From Sclerodactyla briareus (taxonomy: Eukaryota > Echinodermata > Holothuroidea > Dendrochirotida > Sclerodactylidae), in assembly GCA_026419785.1 (NCBI GenBank), contig JAODTK010000810.1:124001-188000 (forward strand): a stretch of DNA of 64,000 bases, written 5' to 3'. The notes beneath the pieces were generated by a model. It did not search any database. It was not told the DNA's origin and saw only the letters and a program-made list of their open reading frames with translations. The translations under genes were made by a program, and so were the position numbers. Shown piece after piece: positions 47,681 to 58,210 of the stretch; the first letter of the stretch is position 1; each line of letters opens with the position of its first letter.

Positions 47681-48352
47681 CCTGGCTTCTCAGGACTGTC
47701 GTGGAATACAAACCTTTATACGTTACTAATTCTGGTCATTCCCCGCTGTGTATGCTCGGACGAAATTCCGTAATACTGTGCTTTACTGGTATCTCTCTTT
47801 ATTAGCCATATCTTTGTTAACAAGAAACCATACCATACATACAGATAGTTTATCTTTACGGTATATTCCTGGTTGAAGACAGTTTATTCGTCCTCAAATT
47901 CCAAATACAATAAACAGAACGACAGCACGTTCGTTCCAAGTTAGTTCTGAGAATCAAACAATAATTTCCTTGATCATAGCTCTGTCGATGGGCATAGACC
48001 ATGAAATCCACTTCAAAACTGATCCGTTTTTTTCCGTCTTCGTATGAAGCAAGAACGTCAGATCAAGGCTAAAGAAAGGAAAACAAGTAAAGGGTCATTT
48101 TCCGAGTGGGTACCTATTCCAATAAAGGGGATAGCATAATAAAGGTATTCTTCTCGAGCATAATCGCAAATCATAGTACTACAATATATCATTCTGTCGA
48201 ATGTTATCACATAATCCCTTCCAACAATATCTTATATTATTACACATTACCAGCTTTTACAATATACAAGGGAATATTATGCATTAATCCACCTTTTCTC
48301 TATCGATACAATATTTTCGCTCATCTGCATGTTGCCTACGTTCCCCCTAAAA
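47681..48352. other. No feature recognised
   Basis: AT-rich sequence with short chance frames (48,106-48,366). Confidence 0.4.
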
Positions 48353-48757
48353 TCAGGTGGAATTAATAACAAAGAAGAAACATTGAACAAGAAAAAAGGA
48401 AATACAAAAATGGACTCCTATTTGTATATTATATTGGAAAACAGCCAAACAATTTACCATCTTGCATACGAATTTTGTTATATTGTTGGGGCTATATACT
48501 TTTTTTTGCTCGACGATTGGTAGCACCTGGTCGCTGTGGACATCAAGGAAAGCAGCTGTTTCCTGACTGGCTGCACGTACTATCAAGATTTTATTGTGTT
48601 CTTTGTTAACTGGATGAATCAAGAATTTGTTATCATTATGCGTGATGGAGAACAGTTGAGGTGGTTGCAATGCGGACCGTAGAAATGAATACCCACCCTT
48701 TGAAACATCATCTTGAATAATTGCGTCGGTACTGAAAACTTTACAGACTGTAGACAT
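48353..48757 (-). CDS. Unrecognised 134-codon reading, possible exon
   Basis: The first 85 or so residues read like a real protein (e.g. DVSKGGYSFLRSALQPPQLF and KEHNKILIVRAASQETAAFL): mixed charged and hydrophobic residues and no low complexity. The last 45 residues are Phe/Cys/Val-rich and may be read-through into an intron; 'aaa|gtatat' near 48,504 on the minus strand is a possible donor. No family is recognised, and the start ATG is simply the first in frame. It could be a relic exon or chance. Confidence 0.25.
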   Translation of the reverse strand: MSTVCKVFSTDAIIQDDVSKGGYSFLRSALQPPQLFSITHNDNKFLIHPVNKEHNKILIVRAASQETAAFLDVHSDQVLPIVEQKKVYSPNNITKFVCKMVNCLAVFQYNIQIGVHFCISFFLVQCFFFVINST

Positions 48758-49636
48758 AATTTGTCAGTTTTCAGCAAACAAACGATCGTCAAAGGAAGGA
48801 AGGGAACATAAACCACCTTTCGACGTCAAAGATTAGGAATTTTTCCTAATTGGGAATTGGTTCACTTTGGAAATCGAGTAATATTCACATTGATTAATGG
48901 CATGTACATTGAAAGTGTTATGGCAATGAAGCATGAACTGTTCGCAATGTCTGACTTGTACTTACAGTATAACCTGTGGAACCTTTTTTAACATGTACTT
49001 CTAGTCTTATCCTTTCATTCACAGAATGACTCAGATTTGGTGCGTCTCCAAGAATAGTAGGAGACGAACGCCATTTTTTCGAGTCCCTGAGTTATTCCTG
49101 ACCCATAGAGCCAAAAGGCAGTGATTCCTCGACTCATTTCTTGTAATCTATGGCCAGTCACAGGGCAAAGGGAAAATTGTACCAGTTTTTTCATTATGCA
49201 ACATTATGACACGTATGACAAATGTCCCATTTTCCACAAAATGTTGTTTATCGTTGATCAACCAATAGAGGTTTCGTACTCTTGATGAGAAAGCTACACA
49301 TTGGACTAAAACATTAATCAGAACCAATAATCTAATTTTTCCAACATTTTTCCAACAAGGAATCTTCCAACTTTACCGCTGTTGATCTCTCCCCTGACCT
49401 TAAAATAATGGGCAGTGTAGATTACATAGTGAGCGCCACATACCGGTATGCGCTTCATCCATCTAGTGGATCACGTTACACCTGCAAAACTGAAATTGGC
49501 CAGACTATCACCTTTCCACTCTTTCTCAGCCTTCACTTCGATCATGAAGCCACAACCCTAATTTCCTAAATGGCAGGTTATTGGAAACATTACAGCTGAC
49601 CTGTTAACTTCTTGGCAGCAGTAACTCCAAGCATTC
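48758..49636. other. No gene recognised
   Basis: Contains a small perfect hairpin 'cgtctcc'...'ggagacg' at 49,043-49,066 followed by T6, and a diverged stretch near 49,400-49,490 that resembles the sub-theme of the 2.2-kb repeats. Confidence 0.4.
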
Positions 49637-50160
49637 ATGGTAATTACAGATGATTTTTGTCTTTGGCTTTTTTGGCCAATAATCCCGTGGGTGCAGGCAG
49701 CCGGCTTGTCCTCTGTAGGAGTAAGGAATTTTGCTGAAACGTTGATGGAAACCGGGGTTGGGGGTCTGAGTTCGCTGATGGACTCGGGTGGGAATGTGCT
49801 TCAGTGGGTATGTGAGGAGTTTAAATCAGTTTTGCAGAAACCGAGGTGAGTAACAGGTTTTTTCATAGAGGGAGTGATTGTACTTCGTGTTAGATCACAC
49901 TTCAGACCATGCCATTGATGAGCTCTCGTCCTTCTCCAAGCTCTGCGAGTGCCCCTATGATTCGTTGGACAGCGCGATGAATTTCCCATGGGTTATTTTG
50001 TTCCAGGCGTTTCCCCTGTGATACTCCCGTGCGCTTTTAATTCTTTCTGTGCATTCCTTTTTAGTCTTTTGATTCAATTCTTTGATAATTTTTTCTTTCC
50101 CTCATCTAGGAAGGCTTCTCTTTCGTTTATCTGAATTGCAGTGTTTTTTCAATTTGTGCT
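49637..50160. other. Possibly coding stretch, strand ambiguous
   Basis: Plus strand: an open reading at 49,637-49,849 (e.g. VRNFAETLMETGVGGLSSLM) sits between a plausible acceptor ('gtgcag' at about 49,695) and a good donor (gag|gtgagt at about 49,847). Minus strand: 50,150-49,860 gives helix-like pieces in neighbouring frames (KEKIIKELNQKTKKECTERI; HRAVQRIIGALAELGEGREL). Both cannot be right. The family is unknown on either strand. Confidence 0.2.
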
Positions 50161-52479
50161 GTTACTCCGATTGGTTGCTTTCATTTTCATTGCCCTGTCA
50201 TCCTTCTGAACCGCTTATCAAAATGCTGCACCCTGTCTGTAACTGCGCTTCGGCATTTCTCAGTTGTTCACTTAGAGCATTCCGGCTTTTTTCTCCTCGA
50301 ATTGATTATTAACTCGATACTTCATGTTTGTAAGTGGGGTAAACGACAAATCCGCAATGAGACTGCAAATAAGTTTTGAAACAGGTTTTAACAGAAAAAC
50401 CGTGCAGCTTTTCTTACGATGCAGATCACCCAGTACGGAGAATTTTTGGGTTTTTCCACTCTCGCTGAAATTTGGGGTCCTTTATCTTTTTTGACTGGAA
50501 TGATTTTGTGATCTCTATCACGGCATAGAGGTGTGTGTGGTGCCTGACCTTGGTAGCAAAATGCAAACTTACATCTGTACAGAAGGAACCGATTCGCGGA
50601 AGATTTTTCATGACTCACACGCGAACAGCAGATTCACTCTTAGAAGTGACTTTCCTCTAAAATCTAACCCTTCAGCTAAATTAAATCAGGTGGAAAATTA
50701 GTCTGCAAACCCTTCAACGCCTTCTGCATTTATCATGTCAGACCCTCCGGCAATGTCGGACCTGAACCTTCCTCTTGGTCATCCTGTTTTCGCCGCGATT
50801 TCTCGCAGACACGCTTCACAGAAGCTGGAATACACGGCAACATCTTCGGTGTTCTTGAACGGAGGGGTTTGGGGGGTGGACATCCTTCAAACGATGGAGC
50901 GACCAAGAAGCCTCTTCATGTCTTTCACTATTTTCTCACTATTTTTCTTTTCTTTCTCCGCATTTGGTGGGGGGGGTGGGGGGGGGGTTATAATCGTAGG
51001 TATAAGCAAAATCAATGAACATATCCTTTGACATACGTGGTCCGCTTCGCTTCCTTCATAGATACGAAGAGACTTGTTTCGGACATCACGAAAAAACCGT
51101 CATTCTATCAAAAAAAAAATTTGATGCCTTATTCAGTATCCCAAAATTTGAATCCATGGGCATCTTTGACCTTCGCTCATGCCGTTATCCACTTGTGGTT
51201 CCATCGAAATCAGGGATCCAAGTTTTTACCTTACTCAGTGATGAAATTGTTGACTCGGCATAAACATCTGACTCTTATGCCGACTCTTTCAAGAATGTTG
51301 GTATATATATTTTGTCACCTCGTGCATCCGTCCGTCAACCCCGAGACCGACACAACGCCTACTATGCGATGTAACAACTATTGAACCCAGTGTAGCCTGA
51401 TGTGATTGTGTTGGCTCAATCATCATGATCTGATCAAGCATATTATTGCCAACTTCACGGACAGGAGTAAACCTCATTAACAATAGTAACTGACTGAACA
51501 GATTTTAACTAATCTCGAGAGGTGTCCAGCTAGTCGATCACGTCTAACTACCTATCTTAACTGGAAGCCCTAGAAAAGGAAAGATGCCGGATTACCATTG
51601 GCACAACCACGTAGTCGCCAGACTGCGTTAAATGGCATGGGCACATATCAGTTGAAATGAAGATCACACGTACCATTTCGAACCATCGAAAACAGTTGCT
51701 GAACTCTCACGGAGGCTCTTTGCAGGAACTTCTAGCTGTGGGATAATGACCACACATAGTAATTATGACCAGATGCACACAGTTATCTGAATGGACCCTG
51801 CACATGCACGTCGAAACCTTGCTTAGTGAAGACCGGTTCTTTGCTACAAGCAAACATCTGTTGTTGAACTAGTAAGAGTCCAGCGAGGGCGCAACCACTG
51901 TGGCTCCCTACATATACATAACGGCTTTTACCCTCGCAGGCCTTTGTTCTTTTTTTCATCATATTTATTGATTCTTCATACATTGAATAACACTGTACAG
52001 AATATCGTATATACATATGCACAGTGTACAATGTGGAAAGACAAACAAAGTAAAGCGACCACTCAAATTTTCAGCCAACGTTTACAGCTGGACGGAAAAG
52101 CGTATGTTTTAAAATCACAACACTAACGATACTGCAATATCGGGGAAATACCCACCATTATATTTATCCACATGCTGCTATTATGTAGAAGTTAGCTGAA
52201 GAGTGCGCGATTATTGCAAAAAACGGTTTCTAATCTAACGACTCGAAGGGAATGTTAGAGGGTGCATGTCTCGTTTGCAGATTACTTCTGCCACAGGAGA
52301 AATTTGAATTTATGATAAAATTCTACAACTGAGGGCGTTCTCGATTCAATTATTTTACTTGTATATCAAATTTTATATAATTATATGAGAATCAGCATAC
52401 TGTCATTGTTTCAAGAGCAATGTCAAGAGCATTTATACCAAAAAAACAGGGGGTTCGCGTTTAGAAAAGACAAATTGGA
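50161..52479. other. No supported gene; poly-G block inside
   Basis: Frames at 50,388-50,618 (minus), 50,735-51,031 and 51,015-51,384 (plus) are unrecognised. A broken G tract lies at 50,966-50,987 and an A9 run near 51,110. The 51,900-52,480 part is AT-rich. Confidence 0.4.
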
Positions 52480-55310
52480 ACCAAGTATAGCTGTTCAACC
52501 ATTAAAATATGAAGGAAAAGTAACTGTACACTGCTAAAACAAATGTTCAATAGATTCTACATGCTCTTTACAAAACGTACAAATTGCATTTGCTACTCTG
52601 TTCATGCGAGCCAGAACGGAATTCGTACCGATTATTCTTTGAAGAAATTTGAATTTTAATACCGATTTTGCTTTCTCTTATAGATACTGATGATATTTTG
52701 AAAATGACATCCCATTGCTTGTAACATCTGGAAAGTCTAAATTCCACTTATGATTGAAATTGGTATGGAAATAAAGTTCCGTCTCAACCGTCTATACTAT
52801 TCCCAACATGTCTGTTTTTTTAAAAGCTCATCTATATACCAGTCGTTGCCCTCTTCATTTGTCTGAAATTATGCTTCCGAGAAGATGGAATATCTTCTGT
52901 AATCAAAATATAACGTGACATGAAAGTTAATAACCCCAAAAACGGTTTGTTTGAAAGAATCAACGGTGATCCGTCTTCATCCAGATCCCAGAAATCTTTT
53001 ACATATACGATATATACATACAAGTGTTCGTAGAACACTACGCTTTTTTTTCACTTTGATGGTAATGATTATTCCAAACCTTCTCACATAGTTGCAAGGG
53101 GCGCGCGGCGTGACATAAACCTGCCCATGCCCAACAGACATCATTATTGAATTCAGTCTTAGGAAGAATGTTCAGATGCTTGATAGTACATTGAACGAAA
53201 TTTCCACCAATGTCTCAGGTGAAGGTCGAAATCTATTTCCATATGCGAGAGTACTACCGATCTTTTCACCCAACAGCATCTCCATTTCCAAACTATGTAT
53301 AAAACTAGTAATATGGGTCACGCCAAACCCACTGGACATTGAACTATCGGAACAATCATAGTACTACGTTTTATTTTGTCTGGCTCACTCAACCAAATAA
53401 TTCAAAATAACACTCTTGATTTGAGTAATTAAAGAAGGGGGGTGGATTAGGCAACACATAAAAGATACACAAGCTGTGAAAAGCCATGGTTTTTCACAAT
53501 GATTGTTTTTCTAATTGGTTGGAGATCCCTATCCAAAGGGTTTCAAGAGACTCCTTGGAGTTTGGCATAAGTTCAACCGAATTATTCTCCCAGTACCGTC
53601 GAAAGTGATACCCCAAACTATAACAGGAACCAGGGTCCACGTTGAAGGGGAGTGGAATGAAAAAAAAAAAAACTTGGCTTGCGATCATGAGTGGTGCCAC
53701 GGAGATTTCTTTCTAGTTCACCTTCAAACCATAACTCTTTTCTTTCCTCTAAGAAGTTGTAAAATATCAAAGGTCTTTCTTAAAGATTCATATGACCCAT
53801 CCAAAGAAGCTGGTGTCGTCTTCCTATTGTCAGAATTTTCGTCTTCATCTTTCGAAATTGAGATACCCTTCATAACAGTAGAACTTTTGATGCTGATTGC
53901 AACACATCTGCAACAAATAATAAATCGGTCTGGGCTTAGAGGACACCCCTGTCTCACATCCCTTGATATCCTAAACTACTTACTTGCATATCCATTGTTT
54001 GTAACACATGCCGATGCATTGGAATACAATGAATAGATCCATGGATGAAACTCTGGTTAAATTGAAGAAGTGCAAGGACCTAAAGGTAAAAGGTTCCATC
54101 AGCGCTATCAAAAACTTTTTCAAAGTCCACTAACATCAAAAGACCCGGTATGCTGTTTTCTTAGCAGTATTTAATTGAATCTAATATAAAACGCACGGTC
54201 CCTCCAATAAATCTCTCCTTTATGATCCATTCTGAGAAGGAGCTGATAATGGTTGGAATCATGTTCTTTACTCTAGTAGCTAAAACCGTTGAGCATATTT
54301 CGTAGTCGACATTAAAAACGGATATCGGTGAAATTCCTAGTGTATTTAGGAGGATCGTTCCCTGATTTGGGATTAGGGTATATACCTCGACCTTGATTTA
54401 CTGATGATTTTCCTGTCCAGTAGCATAAGTTATGGAGTTTTTGTTACTAAACTAAGTTCCCTATGAGTGGCCAGAATGTCGTAAAAAAAACTCTACATGT
54501 ATCCAGCTACTCCTGGACCTTTTCCATTCTTTAGACTGAATACAGCTGCCTTACATTTCTCATTAGTGACTTCTAAATCACAATTACTCGCATTACTTCT
54601 GTTAGCTGCTTCGGCGCTTTCAAATAAAGTATCAAAAATTAAGAAGGGGTTACATATCCCCCACTGGCAGAGCTCTTCATAATGAGATACGAGTTCTGCA
54701 AGGTCTCATCACTGGAAGATCTCTGTCCCATCATTTAAAAAATTAATTTTTTGTATGTCCTTTAACGTTTGTGATTTTTCTTCTCAATGTTTAGAAGATA
54801 TTTGGTACTCTTTTATCCATTCCCTACCCAACTTGCTCGAGACCGAATTATTATCCTTGTATTTCGTAATCGAATATTGTTGTGAATGTGTTTAAAGAAT
54901 TCTTCTTTGAAGTATTCTTCTCCAATCAGTAATTTTGGGTTAGGTTCGACCTTCACGTCTCCTTTCCTTTGCATTTGTGTACCGGAAATTCTATTGATTC
55001 TTATTAATTCCTTTACTACCATTGATCCTACATCAATATTTCGATCCATAAATGGTATGACCAAAGTCCTTATGCATCTAGTTGTTATTAATTCCCATCG
55101 TTATTTAAATTTCCGGATATACGGAAGTCAATCATCCATGAATACTCACTCTGGGATATCCATTGACTGTGTCCAGTCCCCCCCCCCCTCCCCCCCCCCC
55201 CCCAGAATGGATATATTCCCACGTCTCTGCCGTGATGACACAGTAAATAATTCGTAAAAGGGAGTTTCATCCGTATTCGTATCATCCAACCACTGTTATT
55301 CTCTCCTGAA
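52480..55310 (-). mobile_element. L1/Tx1-clade LINE, ORF2 remnant
   Basis: The minus strand, read from right to left across many frame changes, gives L1-type ORF2 blocks in order: SLKNGKGPG (about 54,510-54,545), FNVDYEI-type and GGTVRFIL (54,180-54,320), LMLVDFEKVFDSAD (54,097-54,143), RQGCPLSPD (about 53,930-53,957), a damaged active site reading E-D-D-T-S-F-F (about 53,815-53,840) and LDGSYESL. The thumb follows, with the GIW/NRL-type region reduced, then KDFWDLDEDGS (about 52,970-53,010) and a C-terminal zinc-knuckle C-T-F-C-x8-E-H-L-F (about 52,540-52,590). Stops and indels show it is dead. The endonuclease is not recognisable to its right. Plus-strand readings in 53,515-54,036 are the complement. 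Confidence 0.85.
55178..55203. repeat. Poly-C tract with one T
   Basis: C11-T-C14 or similar, inside the upstream part of the L1 remnant, so it may be a later expansion or an assembly error. Confidence 0.85.
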
Positions 55311-55870
55311 TTATCTAATTCAAGAATATGCCTTTTCCTGTTGACACGACCAGCTTTTATGGATTTGTAAAACTTCGCTCCGGATTAAAGCTTATGCACA
55401 CTCCTCTACTATTAGAGCTAACTACCGTGATTGGATATTTGCGCCCCACCCCATTCACCTAGACAAAGTTGTTCGTCTGTAAATAGTACTATGCGTTTCA
55501 TTGTATTAATATATCTTCACGTTGGTTTTGGAGGAATGTAAACAAAATTGTTCCTACTCTTTTTGGTTGTCCTCAACCCCGGAATTGTAAGAGCTAAGTT
55601 TAAGGCACGCCCTTAAATGGGATATAGAACACAGGGTCATCACATGTCTTGTATGTTTCTCTATAGCACAAATTACACACTACACACGGGATTGAATACT
55701 TCTAATAAATGAAAGATTGGCCGACACCACTATAACATATATGGATATATAAATAATTGACAAACGCAAAACGAAGAACAAAAAAGAAAACAGGAAAGCA
55801 AATCGCCAGCACTACTTTGCATAGATAAGGATAAGGTATCCCCCTTCCCCAAGCGAATAACATAACTGTG
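55311..55870. other. No feature recognised; between the ORF2 remnant and the ORF1-like region
   Basis: If the L1 remnant and the ORF1-like region belong together, the missing endonuclease should be here, but no endonuclease motif is seen. Short minus-strand frames only. Confidence 0.35.
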
Positions 55871-55879
55871 CAATGTTCG

Positions 55880-56600
55880 TTTGTTCAATTGACGAATTTG
55901 AGGATTCACCACCTATAGGGGGGCCGTCCGTCCCCGTCCTCCAAAGTCTTGCTTTGAGCGTAAACGCGTCCTCTCTCTCTGTAGAGATCACTACCTCTGC
56001 CACACCGAAAATGGTGGGGGGGGGGGTTTTTGCGCTTCTCCTTCAGTCTGTCGGGGGGTCAGTCCTCTACCAGGTAGAACGGCTCCTCGACTGGAGGTGT
56101 CGGGAGTTCACCAGGAGCGAGATTTTATCCTGGTAGTGGAATAGTTTGACCAAAATTGGCGGTCCCTCAGCAGCCGCGGGTGATCCTTCCATCGCGGTGA
56201 GGCCTCTAGAGCCTCTAGCCGTACGAAAAACCTTGTTTCGCTCTCCATGCAATTCTCTCCTCCCAATTCTCTCCTCCCTCCGTTTTTTTCTATCCGACAA
56301 TCCAACACCTTGGTTTTTAAAGAGTGCAGCGCATTTCAAGGCTCTCACACTGCTCGGCCAGAGCCTCATTCTCGTCGCAGTTCTTCAATTTCCTATTCTG
56401 CCGGTCCCTACTTCATTAACTCATTCGGCAAGTTGCCTTTATTTTCTGAGCGCTCCCTCCCAATGGCTTCAATGTCCGAACATGGTTTGCAGACATTCAC
56501 TGCGAATTCAAAGGTCTGTCCCTCCTAACTTTTGGTTGCGTGTCTCGCGGACTAGTAACAGTCCACCTGTAACCGTGGCGCTAAGGCGCCGTGGCTTGAT
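55880..56600 (-). mobile_element. Possible LINE ORF1 relic
   Basis: Minus-strand pieces in shifting frames look like a coiled coil (IEELRRE; NEALAEQCESLEMRC; CRIEKNGGRREL; 56,270-56,400) followed by AAAEGPPILVKLFHYQDK (about 56,110-56,160). The latter resembles the C-terminal domain of L1-type ORF1 RNA-binding proteins ('..PIIVKFL.Y.D+..'). It lies on the same strand and upstream (5') of the L1 ORF2 remnant, as ORF1 would. The plus-strand reading at 56,146-56,733 is the longest frame of the window (195 codons) but is probably the complement. Similarity is weak. Confidence 0.3.
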
Positions 56601-57479
56601 TGGTCCCTGTTTGTCTGGTTTTCCGTGCGGTTGTGGATCTAATGTGCTTGTCATGTTGAGTTCCAAGTTTCATGGAGTCGGCAAGTTGTGGATATTGGGG
56701 CATAAGGTCTCAAGGACTGGAATTCTGCTTTGAATCCCTCCAATTGGCTTCGAATAACCGCAACTTTCAGTTTACTAAATGTTTATTTTCATTGAACCAT
56801 GCATCCGCCCCTTTTGCGCAGGCCTAATTAATCAAAACATAAATACGAGAGTGTTTCCATTTGCATACATCAATAGAAAATAATTTACCCACCATAAGCA
56901 TGATGACAATCGAGGCCGGGCGGCGTATTTGGTATAATGGTATTGGTAATTTCATTTTCTGCTCGCGCCTCATGCCATGGGTAGAGGGTTTGGGGGGGGA
57001 TCGCTCGAGGGCCTCTGTTGCGATCCAGCGACGAAGCCCCGCCCGACGACGAAAGATATACTATAGGCTTTGTTTGCCCCTGGCCAGGGTACAGGGGACC
57101 GCCCAGGTCCCCCATTAGGGTCCAAAGGCGAATATCTCATGAGTCGAAGTAATGTTAGTGCATTTTAGGGGACCCAGAGCCTAGGCTATATAAAAAATTT
57201 CATAAACATTAATCAACCACAAACATGGTTTCCACTGAAACGGATGGGGTGATTAAACCCCTTATATATTCTCTCTACTTTGCATACCAAGCCCAGCGTA
57301 GCTGCGGAGTTGTCGTTCTTGTCATTTTAAAGAAACTGTATTCCCATCTTGAGCAAACCTCTAATAGTACTTTCAACACAATCCAACCACACATATTATT
57401 AAGGTAGATGGTGGATATGTGAGTACCATCAGGGTCCCTCCGGTGAGTGTTAGATTATCTCACCGCAAAACACAACTAG
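56601..57479. other. No supported gene
   Basis: Short G-rich patch near 56,990; overlapping frames on both strands at 56,861-57,118. Nothing recognised. Confidence 0.4.
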
Positions 57480-58210
57480 TTAGGTTGAGCCAGTGCTGCT
57501 GCTCTGATCACCTCTAATACAGGTGCTCCTCAGGGAAACAGTTCTGGCTCCTTTTCTACTTATATTGTATATGAGTGACGCGTGCAGTGTCCCTCGAAAA
57601 TAAATATTCCCTCATTAAGTTTGCAGATGACATAGCATGGTCGGGTTGATCCATGAGGACGATGATAATGCATGCCTCAGACAAATTCGTTCCTCGACTG
57701 ATCATTGCCACCAGAATGATCTCGAATTGAATGTTCCGAAGACTGATGAAGTTAATTACGATACCCGCCGGGAAGTATCTCTCCCCAGCCAGTAGTGATC
57801 AATGGTCTCCGCCACCCATTTGAGCGAGTGGATAATTACAAATACATTGAGGTGGTGTTCAATAACACTCTCTCGTGAGGGATCATATAAATGCACTAGT
57901 CAAGAAGTTGGAACTCCGGACTATATTTTTTAGAGGAGAATGCCCAACCTCAATGTTTGCCCACAGATTCTAGGAATGATTTATAGTAGAGTCATCCGTG
58001 ATGTGGTACGATACTGCTTAGTTTGCTGGGGAGGCAATGCTCGCAGATGTGATATGGCACGCTTTCAGAGTATAGGACAATCACTGTTATAGGAGAAATA
58101 CAGCCCAGTGTAGACGATCTGTACAACGAGTTGAATCACTGGTTTCGGAATCTCCGCCATCCACCTCACAAATCATGCGATTGCCACTGGAATGTATGAC
58201 TAGTTCGCCA
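57480..58210 (+). mobile_element. Decayed LINE reverse transcriptase fragment
   Basis: Plus-strand blocks in several frames: S-N-T-G-A-P-Q-G (about 57,520-57,545), the active-site block LIKFADDIAWSG (57,611-57,645), QNDLELNVPKTDE (57,712-57,752), NYKYIEVVFNNTLS (57,835-57,875), then IRDVVRYCLVCWGGNARRCD (57,990-58,050). This is the second half of a LINE RT as found in fish- and invertebrate-type elements where 'FADD' is followed by a LELNV.KT block. N-terminal palm and endonuclease are missing, the frame is broken several times, and the clade is not settled. Confidence 0.82.

Noticed and set aside
49043..49072. Hairpin followed by T6, like a bacterial terminator
   Set aside because: Eukaryotic context and no gene ending there; a stem of seven pairs is common by chance.
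56146..56733. 195-codon plus-strand reading, longest in the window
   Set aside because: Low-complexity Ser/Pro/Leu content; the opposite strand gives more sensible coiled-coil and ORF1-like pieces.
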